Assembly: GCF_020520425.1 (NCBI RefSeq)
Contig: NC_079492.1
Location: 141,860,361 to 141,924,360, forward strand
DNA: 64,000 bases
Source: Spinacia oleracea
Lineage: Eukaryota > Streptophyta > Magnoliopsida > Caryophyllales > Amaranthaceae
Reading direction: 5' to 3'
The translations under genes and the position numbers were made by a program. The notes beneath the pieces were generated by a model that saw only the letters and a list, made by a program, of their open reading frames with translations, searched no databases and had not been told where the DNA came from. Positions 44,633-55,507 of this stretch are shown here, piece by piece; the stretch's first letter is position 1; each line of letters opens with the position of its first letter.

Positions 44633-45559
44633 TTCATTTACTGGCTTTTTTTTTCTTTTTTTTTTTACAGAAAATCAAAATCGAAAAATTAAATTCAAGG
44701 AATTATTTTTTAGATTTTTCAAGAACCCATCAACTTTTTGCAGAAATCAAAATTAGCTGTTGTAATTTTTAGCAAAATAGAAATAAACCCAGCTCTAAAA
44801 ACAAAAACAAAAAAAATGAAAATGAAAAAGAGAAAGAGAAAAAGGTGATTTTAGTTTTGTTTGATTTGAGTATAAGCTAAGCTTGTTTAGTGATTAAAAA
44901 ATCAAATCAATGAAAGTTAAACATGGGTTTGATTTCCACCATTAAAGAGTGAAGAAGCAAGCTCTAAAAATAAGCTCACTGTATTTTTATTTTTATTTCC
45001 AGAAAATTTTTGGAAAATAATTATGGGTATATTTTTTTTTTTTTTGGAAGAGGAGAAGAAATTTTTGGGAATTTTTGGTTTGATGAATAATTAGGTCTAA
45101 TTTTGGTTGAGGTAAACTGGGTTTTATTGGTGAAAGATTAAAAGACATTGGATTTATTTAAAAAAATTGTCGGAAATGTGAATAATATAATAAATCTAAA
45201 AGGAAATAATATTAATTATTGCATATTGATCACTATAAATATATTTATTATATTAATTTGGGCATAAAATAAAGAAGGGATATACGTTTTAGTTAAGGAA
45301 ATGGGTTGGTGTCCGGAAGAAATAAAAATTAAATAAATAAAATTTGGTAAAGTTAAATTAGGTTGCCAACGCAAAAGGACATTTCTTGAGCGATAAGGAT
45401 AAATCAAAAGCAGATCCACAAGGAAAATAACTTTAAATAGTAATAGTAATAGTAATTCATTATCACCAAAACAAATCAAACTCATAATATTATTTATTTA
45501 TTATTACTATTATATTAAATTCCTTAGCGAAATATAATAATTCCAAATTAGTTCGTATC
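44633..45559 (-). promoter_or_regulatory. 5' UTR and promoter region of the AHL gene
   Basis: About 930 bp between the AHL start codon and the Copia target duplication. It contains several A/T homopolymer runs (for example near 44650, 45030 and 45160) and purine-rich AAAGAGAAAGAG near 44830. No TATA box can be chosen with confidence. It is bounded upstream by the 9.9-kb Copia insertion. Confidence 0.4.
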
Positions 45560-45564
45560 TCATG

Positions 45565-46695
45565 TGTTGATTCCTGAGTTTTGATGATGACAAGCTTACA
45601 CTCTACTAATTGTCGAATTAAGGATTGACAGGAGCAAGTCACTATAAGCTAGGACAAGTACGCAACAAGACAAGAAGTGAAGCAGCATGAAGATTAAGTC
45701 CAACCTCGTGGAGAATACAAGTCTAAAGAGTATGGACGAATTAAATCATGGGCCGAAAAGAATGAAGCCCAGCAAGTCAATTAGGGTCCAGAAAGGTATA
45801 AGATCAGTAGAAGCGAATATTGCTTCGTATGGGAACAAAGTATTTCAAAGAGTCCTAAATAAATCCTGAATCTAAAGAAAATCGGTTTTTGTTTTTCAAA
45901 AGATAAACATCAAAGATTAAACATGATTTTACTATCCTACTTAAAGATATACTCTTAAAGGTTTTTAAGTTGATTTGCAACTCTCAGATTAATAAAGATA
46001 GAATTTATCTAGAACGCGTTTTTAGAAACTGTTTGCGAAAAACTATCTTTCGAAAAGAGTCCTAACTAGTGTAGGATTAGAATCTAGGGTAAAAGCCTGG
46101 ATTCTTATAAATAGACCTTAAGATCTTTACGAAACTTTTATCAGACTTATTTACATCAACCGGAAGCTTTCAGGTATCACCCTTAAAGTTTTAATCTTTA
46201 AAAGAAGTCTGTTCCTGTTCCCATATAAGAGCAGTATTTGTTACGTGGTCTTGTATCTAGTATTTAGTGTTAAGTTTAATATTCTTTGATTTCAGTTAAG
46301 TGTTGAGTTTTTGTATGTTAAGCCTGAGTCAGGCTTACTTGAACAAGAGAGAAGATCTCATAAGAGATCGGTGAGGAGAAGCAGTTGAGGGACTGTTTCT
46401 GTAAGGGAAGGAACAACGAGGGGTTGTTCCTGGTCATCTGTAGTCAGAGGCGACTAACAGATTGTGGCCCGAGTAGATTAGGCTTGTAAAGAAACTGAGT
46501 TGTTTTGCCTAATTAGTGAATGTGTTTAAGTCCCCAAAAGGGGCCGTGGTTTTTTCCTCTCTATTGGGCCTAGAGAGTTTTCCACGCTAAATCTCGCTTG
46601 CATATTTTATTGTTTCTGTTCCTAGTAGTTTAATTTTTGTAAAACCATAAAATATCAATTCACCCCCCCTCTTGAGGATCTCTGTAAAACTAACA
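45565..46695 (+). repeat. 5' LTR of the Copia element (1131 bp)
   Basis: It begins TGTTGATTCCTGAG and ends AAAACTAACA. A TATA box TATAAATA lies at 46106-46113. Substitutions relative to the 3' LTR fall near 45860, 45923, 46075 and 46480; the lengths are identical. Confidence 0.95.
46106..46113 (+). promoter_or_regulatory. TATA box in the Copia 5' LTR
   Basis: TATAAATA within CTTATAAATAGACC, about 590 bp before the LTR end; conserved in the 3' LTR. Confidence 0.65.
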
Positions 46696-46697
46696 AT

Positions 46698-46710
46698 TGG
46701 TATCAGAGCC
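46698..46710 (+). other. Primer binding site, initiator Met-tRNA type
   Basis: TGGTATCAGAGCC begins two bases after the LTR edge. This is the standard plant Copia primer site, complementary to the 3' end of initiator Met tRNA. Confidence 0.93.
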
Positions 46711-46760
46711 AGAACCCTTTAACTGCAGGTAATTCTGTCGGGAAAAACGATTCTGAAGCT

Positions 46761-48572
46761 ATGAACACAACTGAGAAACTCGAAGAGGGATACTCAACAC
46801 AAATACCTCCAATGTTTAGTGGCAAATACTATTCATACTGGAGAAACAGGATGGAGATCTTTATCAAAGCTGAGAACTATCAAGTATGGAGAGTCATTGA
46901 AGTTGGAGACTTCCAAGTCACCAAGCTAAACACCTCTGGTGAAACCGTTCCTAAACCGATTGCTGAATTTGACAAAGCCGACTATGAAAAGCTCGAACTT
47001 AATGCCATGGCTGTCAAAATTCTTCACTGTGGACTAGGACCTAATGAGCACAATAGAGTAATGGGATGCAAAAATGCGAAGCAAATATGGGATCTGCTCC
47101 AAGTCACTCATGAAGGAACAAATGAAGTCAAAAGATCAAAGATTGATCTTTTAATGCACCAATATGAAATGTTCACCATGAAACCTTCTGAAACAATTCA
47201 AGACATGATCACCCGCTTCACTAACATCATCAATGAATTGAACTCTCTGGGCAAAATCATAACCCATGAGGAACAAGTTAGAAAAGTTCTAAGAAGTCTT
47301 CCTCAAGATCCCTGGATGGCCAAGGTAACTGCCCTGCAGGAAACTAAAGACTTTACCAAGTTTAACCTGGAACAACTAGCTGGATCCCTCCTGACTCATG
47401 AACTGCAACTAAATGCACGACCTTCAGAGAATAACAAAAATAGGGCTCTTGCTCTAAAAACTGAGAATGATGAAAACTCTAAAGAAGATGAGGAAACTGC
47501 TCTATTTGCTAGGAGATTCAGAAGAATGTTCAGGAACTATAAAGATGGAGATTACCGAGGGAAACCTAACCGGAAATTCTCCAAAACTGATACTGGATGC
47601 CATAAGTGTGGAAACTTGGAACATCGCATCAGGGAATGCCCTCTCTGGTATCAAGAACGAGGAAAAGGAAAGGAAACAACCAAAGACAGATTCAAAGAGA
47701 ACAGAAACTCATTCTCCAAAACTGACGTAAGAAAGGCCATGATTGCCGCATGGGGAGACACTTCTTCGGATGAGGAACAGGAACAACCCAACGAAGAAAC
47801 AGCTCACCTACGCCTTGTAGCTGAACATGAAGAAGATGGATCTGACTCAGAATCTGAAAAATTCCAGGCAAGTCTCACTCAAATTAAAAATAAACTTGAA
47901 TCTCTTTCAAAATTAGAATTGTTTGATCTACTTTCCTGTCTCACTAGTGATTATGAGGATCTACTGAAAGAAAAGTTAGACTCTGATAAAGAACACCAGA
48001 CCACCATAAAAGAACTTAGGAATGAGCTAGAATGGACAAAAAATACTAACATAGATATAGACAAACGGTTCTTTAACCTCTTTGATCAGAACCTCCACAT
48101 AAAAGAAATCTGTGAAGCCTTACGAAGTGAAAACATCTGGCTAAAACAAGAACTAATTGATCTAGAAGTGACCAAGACTAAAAACCTTTACAAAGATGAA
48201 CTAGAAAGAACTCAACTGGAACTAGTTAAGATTCACCAAGAAAAGACCAAACTAGAAGATGAACTAGCTAGAAAGACTAGACACAAAATAGAAGGAACAC
48301 CTAAATGGATAGAAGAAGCTAGAACCAAACGCACAGAAGGACTAGGTTTCAACCATAAGAAACGTCAATCTAGAAAGACTAGAGTAGATCTCTATAGTGA
48401 CATAATATGCTCCTTCTGTGGCCTAATTGGTCATTACAGAAACACTTGTCCCAAAAACCAACGAAGCTTGGAAAAGAACATAGAACACACCAGGACTAAA
48501 TGGGTAAAGAAAAGCGATTTGATTCCAAGCAAGGAACCCAAGCTATGCTGGGTTCCTAAAAACTCTAACTAA
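46761..48572 (+). CDS. Copia Gag protein (603 aa)
   Basis: Structural protein that would form the virus-like particle and bind element RNA. Residues of about 15-220 fit the plant Copia gag/UBN2 fold ([31 protein letters not shown]). A CCHC zinc knuckle stands at 280-293 ([14 protein letters not shown]). Residues of about 370-510 form a long charged coiled coil. A second CCHC knuckle is at 550-563 ([14 protein letters not shown]), close to the C-terminus. It begins at the first ATG after the primer site. The stop TAA (48570-48572) precedes the pol ATG by only 7 bases, and pol is read in the +1 frame. Confidence 0.92.
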   Translation: MNTTEKLEEGYSTQIPPMFSGKYYSYWRNRMEIFIKAENYQVWRVIEVGDFQVTKLNTSGETVPKPIAEFDKADYEKLELNAMAVKILHCGLGPNEHNRVMGCKNAKQIWDLLQVTHEGTNEVKRSKIDLLMHQYEMFTMKPSETIQDMITRFTNIINELNSLGKIITHEEQVRKVLRSLPQDPWMAKVTALQETKDFTKFNLEQLAGSLLTHELQLNARPSENNKNRALALKTENDENSKEDEETALFARRFRRMFRNYKDGDYRGKPNRKFSKTDTGCHKCGNLEHRIRECPLWYQERGKGKETTKDRFKENRNSFSKTDVRKAMIAAWGDTSSDEEQEQPNEETAHLRLVAEHEEDGSDSESEKFQASLTQIKNKLESLSKLELFDLLSCLTSDYEDLLKEKLDSDKEHQTTIKELRNELEWTKNTNIDIDKRFFNLFDQNLHIKEICEALRSENIWLKQELIDLEVTKTKNLYKDELERTQLELVKIHQEKTKLEDELARKTRHKIEGTPKWIEEARTKRTEGLGFNHKKRQSRKTRVDLYSDIICSFCGLIGHYRNTCPKNQRSLEKNIEHTRTKWVKKSDLIPSKEPKLCWVPKNSN

Positions 48573-48579
48573 AAATCGA

Positions 48580-51500
48580 ATGCAGGTCGAAGTGAGGGGG
48601 AACAACACATGGTACCTAGACAGCGGTTGTTCCAAGCACATGACAGGAGACAGAAACAGATTTCTCTCACTCACGACCTATGAAGGTGGAACTGTGACTT
48701 TTGGCGATAACAAAAAAGGTAACATCATTGGGATTGGTAAGGTCGGTAAGTCAAAGTCTCACTCCATCGATAATGTATTTTTAGTTGAAGGTCTAGGACA
48801 TAGCTTATTAAGCATTTCTCAATTTTGTGACAAAGGAAATTATGCTAAATTCTTCTCGAATAAATGTCTGATTATCAACAGTAACACTGATACAGTGATC
48901 TTAGAGGGACAGAGGAAAGGGAACACCTATGTGGTTAACCTTAACTCCGTTCCTCACTCCAATCTGACCTGTCTCAGTGTTATTGAAGATGATGCATTAT
49001 TGTGGCATAAAAGACTTGGTCATGCTAGTTTCTCTCTAATGAACAAGTTAAATTCAAAAAATTTAGTCACAGGTCTTCCAAATACCAAGTTAGCAAAAAT
49101 ATCAGTATGTGACGCCTGTATCAAAGGAAAACAACTGAGAACCTCTTTCAAGTCAAAGGGAATGATCAGTACAACAAGACCACTGGAGATGATCCACATG
49201 GACTTATGTGGACCAATGAGAACTCAAAGCAGAAGTGGAAAAAGATATGTGCTCGTAATTGTAGATGATTTCTCAAGATACACATGGGTAATCTTCCTAA
49301 CCAGCAAGGAAGAAACATTTGAAGAATTCATGGCATTTGCCTCTAGAGTCCAACGACAAAGCAATCACAAACTGGTCCACATCAGATCAGATCATGGTAC
49401 TGAATTCCAAAACAAAAAATTTGATGATCTATGCAAAGAATCAGGAATAAGTCATAACTTCTCTGCACCTAGAACCCCTCAACAGAATGGTGTGGTAGAA
49501 AGAAAGAATCGAACTCTTGAAGATATGACAAGAACAATGCTGATTGCTAGTGGACTTCCAAAAAGTTTCTGGGCCGAAGCTCTAAACACAGCATGCTATG
49601 TACTAAATCGAGTGCTGGTTAGAGCAATCAAAAACAAAACCCCATATGAATTATATAGAGGAAGAAAACCCTCCATAACTCATCTCAGAATCTTTGGATG
49701 CAAGTGTTTCGTCCACAACAATGGAAAAGACCAACTGGGAAAATTTGATGCACGAAGTGATGAAGCTATATTCTTGGGATACGCTTCGAACAGCAAAGCA
49801 TATCGAGTATTCAACAAAAGGACCATGTGCATGGAAGAAAGCATACATATTATATTTGATGAAACTGACTCCCAAAACTCTGTTGCAGGTACAGCTCCTG
49901 AAGGAAATTTCGAACTAGGACTCACAAGAAAAACTGAAGACGAGGAAGTAAAGAGGACTTCTCAAATAGAAGAACAGACACAGGTTGTTGAAACACCAGA
50001 AGGAGGAACAGTTGAAGTAGAACAAACGCAAAACGAGGATCATACAGAACAAAATGCTCAAACAGAACAGCGTGCAGAAGAAGCCTCTACACCATTCCAA
50101 CCCAGACCTTGGAAACATCAAAGCTCACATCCTCTTGACCAAATAATTAGTGATCTTGGACGAGGAACAACAACGAGATCACAACTTAAAAACTTTTGTG
50201 CTTTTTATGCTTATTTGTCAATGATTGAACCAAAAAATTATAAAGAAGCACTAACTGACTCTGATTGGATCATAGCCATGCAGGAAGAACTCAATGAATT
50301 CGAAAGAAACAAGGTATGGCATCTTGAGCCCACACCTTTAGCCAACAGAGTAATAGGTCTAAAGTGGGTATTCAGAAACAAACAAGACGAGCATGTAACC
50401 ATCACTAGGAACAAAGCCAGATTGGTGGTTAAAGGATACAATCAGCAAGAAGGGATAGATTTTGAAGAGACATTCGCTCCAGTTGCAAGAATGGAAGCAA
50501 TACGTATACTTATAGCGTTCGCCTCATACATGGGATTCAAACTCTATCAAATGGATGTAAAATGTGCGTTCCTAAACGGACATCTGAAGGAAGAAGTCTA
50601 CGTGGAACAACCACCAGGGTTTGAAGATCCAGAATATCCCTCACATGTATATAAACTGGACAAAGCACTATATGGATTAAAACAAGCTCCAAGAGCATGG
50701 TATGAACGACTTTCTCACTTCCTACTAGACAATAAATTCAATCGAGGTAAGGTTGATAGAACCCTGTTCCTTAAGTCAAGAAATACAGATATACTAATAG
50801 TTCAAATTTATGTTGATGATATTATATTCGGTGCTACTAACGAAGATCTTTGCAAGGAATTCTCTGACCTAATGCAGCAAGAATTTCAAATGAGCATGAT
50901 GGGAGAACTTAACTTCTTCCTAGGTCTTCAAATCAAACAAACGGAACAAGGCATCATGATACATCAACAGAAATACATAAAGGACCTCATCAAGAAATAT
51001 GGAATGGAGTCGGCTAAAAGCAACCACACACCAATGGGAACAACTACAAGACTAGATGAGGATCAAGAAGGTAAGAGTGTTGATCAAACAAGATACAGAG
51101 GTATGATAGGCTCTTTACTTTATCTTACAGCAAGCAGACCAGACATTGCATTTAGTGTAGGTGTCTGTGCCCGCTTCCAATCTAATCCAAAGGAATCCCA
51201 TCTCACAGCAGTCAAAAGAATTCTAAGATACCTAAAAGGAACAGATGACTTATGTCTATGGTACCCTAACTATGATCACTTTGATCTCAAAGGATATACA
51301 GATGCTGACTATGCAGGTGATTTAGTGAACAGAAAGAGTACATCAGGGACGGTGCAGTTCCTAGGAGCATGTGTAGTCTCATGGGCTTCCAAGAAACAAA
51401 ACACCGTGGCATTATCCACAACAGAAGCTGAATATGTAGCTGCAGCTTCATGTTGTTCCCAAATGCTGTGGATCAAGCAACAACTTAGAGACTTTGGTAT

Positions 51501-51753
51501 GAAATTAAAATGCGTTCCTATCATGTGTGACAACACCAGTGCTATCTGCATATCAAAAGATCCAGTCCATCACTCAAGAGTCAAACACATTCACATTCGT
51601 CATCACTTTCTAAAAGACTATGTGGAAAAGGAACTGGTCAAACTTGAATTCTGTCCCACAGAAGATCAGATAGCTGACATCTTGACCAAACCGCTTAACA
51701 GGGACAGACACGACAAGCTAAGGTTAGAACTTGGTATGATACGAATACAATGA
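48580..51753 (+). CDS. Copia Pol: protease, integrase, RT, RNase H (1057 aa)
   Basis: Protease active site [10 protein letters not shown] is at 14-23. The integrase zinc domain has H143, H148, C177 and C180. The integrase catalytic triad is D208, D271, E307 with the typical D-35-E spacing. Acidic, low-complexity sequence spans 440-505. Reverse transcriptase is at about 580-800 with YVDD at 744-747. RNase H has D908, E949 and D984. All catalytic residues are in place and the frame is open, so the enzyme could be functional. The pol frame is open upstream of the ATG across the end of gag, which would allow a +1 frameshift; alternatively pol starts at its own ATG. Confidence 0.93.
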   Translation: MQVEVRGNNTWYLDSGCSKHMTGDRNRFLSLTTYEGGTVTFGDNKKGNIIGIGKVGKSKSHSIDNVFLVEGLGHSLLSISQFCDKGNYAKFFSNKCLIINSNTDTVILEGQRKGNTYVVNLNSVPHSNLTCLSVIEDDALLWHKRLGHASFSLMNKLNSKNLVTGLPNTKLAKISVCDACIKGKQLRTSFKSKGMISTTRPLEMIHMDLCGPMRTQSRSGKRYVLVIVDDFSRYTWVIFLTSKEETFEEFMAFASRVQRQSNHKLVHIRSDHGTEFQNKKFDDLCKESGISHNFSAPRTPQQNGVVERKNRTLEDMTRTMLIASGLPKSFWAEALNTACYVLNRVLVRAIKNKTPYELYRGRKPSITHLRIFGCKCFVHNNGKDQLGKFDARSDEAIFLGYASNSKAYRVFNKRTMCMEESIHIIFDETDSQNSVAGTAPEGNFELGLTRKTEDEEVKRTSQIEEQTQVVETPEGGTVEVEQTQNEDHTEQNAQTEQRAEEASTPFQPRPWKHQSSHPLDQIISDLGRGTTTRSQLKNFCAFYAYLSMIEPKNYKEALTDSDWIIAMQEELNEFERNKVWHLEPTPLANRVIGLKWVFRNKQDEHVTITRNKARLVVKGYNQQEGIDFEETFAPVARMEAIRILIAFASYMGFKLYQMDVKCAFLNGHLKEEVYVEQPPGFEDPEYPSHVYKLDKALYGLKQAPRAWYERLSHFLLDNKFNRGKVDRTLFLKSRNTDILIVQIYVDDIIFGATNEDLCKEFSDLMQQEFQMSMMGELNFFLGLQIKQTEQGIMIHQQKYIKDLIKKYGMESAKSNHTPMGTTTRLDEDQEGKSVDQTRYRGMIGSLLYLTASRPDIAFSVGVCARFQSNPKESHLTAVKRILRYLKGTDDLCLWYPNYDHFDLKGYTDADYAGDLVNRKSTSGTVQFLGACVVSWASKKQNTVALSTTEAEYVAAASCCSQMLWIKQQLRDFGMKLKCVPIMCDNTSAICISKDPVHHSRVKHIHIRHHFLKDYVEKELVKLEFCPTEDQIADILTKPLNRDRHDKLRLELGMIRIQ

Positions 51754-52234
51754 TTATTGTTGCCCTTACTTACTTTCTACCTTCACCGGATATCAAAAAA
51801 AAAAAATTATTATTTATATTTTAGTTACGTTTTTTTCTTCTTGTTTTTATTTAAAACCTTCTCTTCATGAATGGACTAACCATCAGACTCAGATTGCAAA
51901 ATCCAGCTGTGTGCATTACCACAGCCACGTCTGCACACTATTAAGGTAATCGCACTTGTTTCCAATACATGCTTTCAATTCGAGGTCTAAGTGGGAAAAC
52001 TAAAAATGAATGGAAAGCATTTAATTTGATTCGGTGAATCTTACGAACACGGTGCATGCATTACTATTCATTTTTGTTCACTCAAACACGCTTCCCACAA
52101 ATCAATTCCCAACAAAACCTTTTCAGCTCCCAAATCATTCTCCCTATAAACTTCGCCGATTATTCGCCAAACCCCAGAATTTAAAATTCAAAAACCCTCT
52201 CTCTCTCTCATTATCCACTCGCCACCCACCTCTC
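51754..52234 (+). other. Spacer between Copia pol and the third ORF
   Basis: Non-coding, 480 bp. The right half is pyrimidine-rich (CTCTCTCTCTC near 52198-52208) and ends in a TATA-like site. It looks more like a plant promoter than typical retrotransposon spacer. Confidence 0.5.
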
Positions 52235-52243
52235 CTATAAATA
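52235..52243 (+). promoter_or_regulatory. Putative internal TATA box before the Copia third ORF
   Basis: CTATAAATA is preceded by a C/T-rich patch and followed about 30 bp later by AAACCCTA (52273-52280), a telo-box often found near plant transcription starts. If used, the transcript would begin after the ATG at 52247 and favour the ATG at 52349. Inference only. Confidence 0.4.
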
Positions 52244-52246
52244 ATC

Positions 52247-53812
52247 ATGACTCTCTACAATCTTCAATTCCCAAACCCTAGACACTCTTCCTCTCCTTCG
52301 GAACCGATAATCACATTTATCCCTCTCCAAACAGTATACCCAGAATCCATGGCTCCAAAGCAACCCACACCAAAACCATCGGCCGCCAAGTCCACCGCTA
52401 AGCTGACCACAAAAAGGAAACTCGTTCTACATAAGGAGGTAGTTGCACCAACTCAGGGGGAACCAAACCTTCCAATGGAGAAAAAGGTAAAACTTGAATC
52501 CTCAAAATTTCATTATTTTCCCCCCGATCGCATGCTCCCTGGGTTGAGTATTGATTTTGGTTGGTGTCGTGAAGTTGGTTTTGCTGAGTTACTAGAATCT
52601 ATTGAGTCACAGGGGTGGACATATCTGTTTGAGGTGTGCTCAAAAGCTTGCATGTACCCTGAGGCTATGGGAGAATTCTGTTCAAATTTTTCAAACAAAG
52701 GGGGGGTTTGTCAGTCGGAGGTAAATGGGAAGTCATTTAGTTTTGATGCTGAAAAATTGGGGAATTGGTTCAAGGTTCCTGTGCTGGGTGAGGAGGTTTA
52801 CCATAAGGGGAAAGGTCCAATTGAATTGGGGGGTGCTACCATGGAAGACGTCTACTCTTATTTTGGGGGACAGGGCAAACACCCAAAAGCCCTAAATCAA
52901 TCTCTTCTCACTCCCTTTCAGAAAGTCTTATTCAATGTGGTACGTCGAGGACTTGTTCCGCGTCACGATAAACGAGCCCTAGCCAGCCGTTTAGACCTCA
53001 TTTACATCTTTCTTCTTGAGTCTCAACGCCAAATCAACTTTCCCATGGTCTTCATTGCTCACCTAACCCACAGCATTTCTCAAAACAACATGATTGGATA
53101 CGGCTCCCTCTTGACCTTTATCATGCGCAAAGTGGGGGTTGATCTCACAAAATATACATCTGAACCACATACTCCAGCCCACATTCTAAACAAAGCCTGT
53201 CTACATGGTGTAAGTCTGAGTGTTGTTGATGGGGTTGTCTGCGTTGGGAAGCTGTTGGTTGGAGACACAGCCCAACAGGAGGAGGATGATTTAGAAGGGG
53301 TAGAAGAAGAGCTTGATGAGGGAGATGAACTGTCAGATGCGGAAGAGGAGGCACCATTTCCTTGCCAGGAGACAGAGGGTCAGACAGAGGGTGTTCATGT
53401 TGACCTATGTCCAAAGGAGACAAGTCCAATCAAAGCCACCTCCTCTCCCAAGAACATTCCAACCACATCATCTTATCAGCCTATCCGTCGCAGTAGCCGT
53501 CTAGCCAGCTCTTCCAAAGGAATTCCTCCGGTCTACAGGGTCGAGGATTCAGATTCAGACAAAGATGGTGAAACCCAATCTGCTGCTCCCTCACCAGACG
53601 GTTCAGTGCAGCTCTTGATGGCTAAAGTGGATCAACTGCAGCTGGACAATGTGGTTCTGTTGTCAACTGTTACTTCTTTGCAGGAGCTCATTCACAAGAT
53701 GCAGCAGGACCAGGCAGAGTTCTTCAATGACATGACAGAACGTCTTGCTGACATGATCATAGAGGAGGTGGCAAATGATGATAATGCTGCTCCTGGATCA
53801 CCCCATGCCTGA
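52247..53812 (+). CDS. Third Copia ORF, putative plant transposon protein domain (521 aa; 487 aa from second ATG)
   Basis: It lies in sense orientation between pol and the 3' LTR, where SIRE elements carry their 'env-like' ORF. It has no signal peptide and no clear membrane segments. From the ATG at 52349 (ccATGGCT, good context) there is a basic Lys/Pro/Ala-rich N-terminus, then a globular region at about 95-330 (of 521) that fits the 'putative plant transposon protein' pattern: CREVGFAELLESIES, FSFDAEKLGNWFKVP, and RRGLVPRHDKRALASRLDLIYIFLL. An acidic stretch (about 340-380) follows, then RRSSRLASSSKG and a C-terminal coiled coil (about 455-505). It is probably nuclear or cytosolic. Its role in the element is not known. 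Confidence 0.8.
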   Translation: MTLYNLQFPNPRHSSSPSEPIITFIPLQTVYPESMAPKQPTPKPSAAKSTAKLTTKRKLVLHKEVVAPTQGEPNLPMEKKVKLESSKFHYFPPDRMLPGLSIDFGWCREVGFAELLESIESQGWTYLFEVCSKACMYPEAMGEFCSNFSNKGGVCQSEVNGKSFSFDAEKLGNWFKVPVLGEEVYHKGKGPIELGGATMEDVYSYFGGQGKHPKALNQSLLTPFQKVLFNVVRRGLVPRHDKRALASRLDLIYIFLLESQRQINFPMVFIAHLTHSISQNNMIGYGSLLTFIMRKVGVDLTKYTSEPHTPAHILNKACLHGVSLSVVDGVVCVGKLLVGDTAQQEEDDLEGVEEELDEGDELSDAEEEAPFPCQETEGQTEGVHVDLCPKETSPIKATSSPKNIPTTSSYQPIRRSSRLASSSKGIPPVYRVEDSDSDKDGETQSAAPSPDGSVQLLMAKVDQLQLDNVVLLSTVTSLQELIHKMQQDQAEFFNDMTERLADMIIEEVANDDNAAPGSPHA

Positions 53813-54357
53813 CCTGCTTCTTATGCTACCTTACCCCACCCCATATATTTTGCTCTCTGATAAACAATTTCTTTCTTTTGGTCCTTTGAACAATTTTTTT
53901 TGGATATTTTGGATGCGCCAAGTTTATGACTAATGCTCATTAGTGCGCTTTTCCTACGTTCTGATAGTTGACCCACATTGACTTGTAAAATTAGTTGTTT
54001 GTATTGTGCTCTTTGTTGCGTTTTCCTTGTTTTGCTTGCAGGGGTGCGGTCAAACTCGTTGACCGACTTGAGCTGCATAATGACACTCTGCTTGGAAGGG
54101 TAATATAATTCACATATGTTCTTTCCTCTTCGTCGAGAAATCGTTTTTCCTAGCCCCTTTTTGATAATTCCAAAGGGGAAGATATTAAGAGGGGCAACAT
54201 GTGAAAACTGTTGGTGTCTATACATAGGTTCGACACCTCAGTAACTCTTCTGTACCTGGCTAAGATCTTGGTACTCGACTGTCAGGTTACATGTTCCATT
54301 CCTCAGTCATTCTTATATATTTTTTAAATGTTATTAATCTGTAAGGTTGTCATCATC
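53813..54357 (+). other. Spacer between the third ORF and the polypurine tract
   Basis: T-rich 3' non-coding region of the Copia element. No frame or repeat that I can support. Confidence 0.5.
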
Positions 54358-54371
54358 AAAAAGGGGGAAAT
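54358..54371 (+). other. Polypurine tract of the Copia element
   Basis: AAAAAGGGGGAAAT followed by T directly before the 3' LTR; standard plus-strand priming site. Confidence 0.85.
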
Positions 54372-55502
54372 TGTTGATTCCTGAGTTTTGATGATGACAA
54401 GCTTACACTCTACTAATTGTCGAATTAAGGATTGACAGGAGCAAGTCACTATAAGCTAGGACAAGTACGCAACAAGACAAGAAGTGAAGCAGCATGAAGA
54501 TTAAGTCCAACCTCGTGGAGAATACAAGTCTAAAGAGTATGGACGAATTAAATCATGGGCCGAAAAGAATGAAGCCCAGCAAGTCAATTAGGGTCCAGAA
54601 AGGTATAAGATCAGTAGAAGCGAATATTGCTTCGTATGGGAACAAAGTATTTCAAAGAGTCCTAATTAAATCCTGAATCTAAAGAAAATCGGTTTTTGTT
54701 TTTCAAAAGATAAACATCAAAGATTAAACCTGATTTTACTATCCTACTTAAAGATATACTCTTAAAGGTTTTTAAGTTGATTTGCAACTCTCAGATTAAT
54801 AAAGATAGAATTTATCTAGAACGCGTTTTTAGAAACTGTTTGCGAAAAACTATCTTTCGAAAAGAGTCCTAACTAGTGTAGGCTTAGAATCTAGGGTAAA
54901 AGCCTGGATTCTTATAAATAGACCTTAAGATCTTTACGAAACTTTTATCAGACTTATTTACATCAACCGGAAGCTTTCAGGTATCACCCTTAAAGTTTTA
55001 ATCTTTAAAAGAAGTCTGTTCCTGTTCCCATATAAGAGCAGTATTTGTTACGTGGTCTTGTATCTAGTATTTAGTGTTAAGTTTAATATTCTTTGATTTC
55101 AGTTAAGTGTTGAGTTTTTGTATGTTAAGCCTGAGTCAGGCTTACTTGAACAAGAGAGAAGATCTCATAAGAGATCGGTGAGGAGAAGCAGTTGAGGGAC
55201 TGTTTCTGTAAGGGAAGGAACAACGAGGGGTTGTTCCTGGTCATCTGTAGTCAGAGGCGACTAACAGATTGTGGCCCGAGTAGATTAAGCTTGTAAAGAA
55301 ACTGAGTTGTTTTGCCTAATTAGTGAATGTGTTTAAGTCCCCAAAAGGGGCCGTGGTTTTTTCCTCTCTATTGGGCCTAGAGAGTTTTCCACGCTAAATC
55401 TCGCTTGCATATTTTATTGTTTCTGTTCCTAGTAGTTTAATTTTTGTAAAACCATAAAATATCAATTCACCCCCCCTCTTGAGGATCTCTGTAAAACTAA
55501 CA
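54372..55502 (+). repeat. 3' LTR of the Copia element (1131 bp)
   Basis: Same length and ends as the 5' LTR, with four substitutions by eye. It is followed by the TCATG duplication. Confidence 0.95.
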
Positions 55503-55507
55503 TCATG

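Larger units (their letters stand above)
45560..55507 (+). mobile_element. Structurally complete Copia retrotransposon, SIRE-like, with an extra 3' ORF
   Basis: The element spans 45565-55502 (9938 bp) with perfect TCATG target duplications (45560-45564, 55503-55507). Order: LTR (1131 bp), initiator-Met-tRNA primer site, gag, pol (PR-INT-RT-RNase H), a third ORF, polypurine tract, LTR (1131 bp). INT precedes RT, as in all Ty1/Copia elements. A large gag with two zinc knuckles, nearly 10 kb total length, and an ORF after pol are features of the SIRE/Maximus group. By eye the LTRs differ at four positions, so the insertion is young. All three ORFs are open, though pol is in a different frame from gag. 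Confidence 0.95.

Noticed and set aside
45687..45869. 60-residue open frame beginning MKIKSNLVEN, repeated at 54494-54676
   Set aside because: It lies inside both Copia LTRs and repeats only because the LTRs repeat; no domain or codon evidence for a gene.
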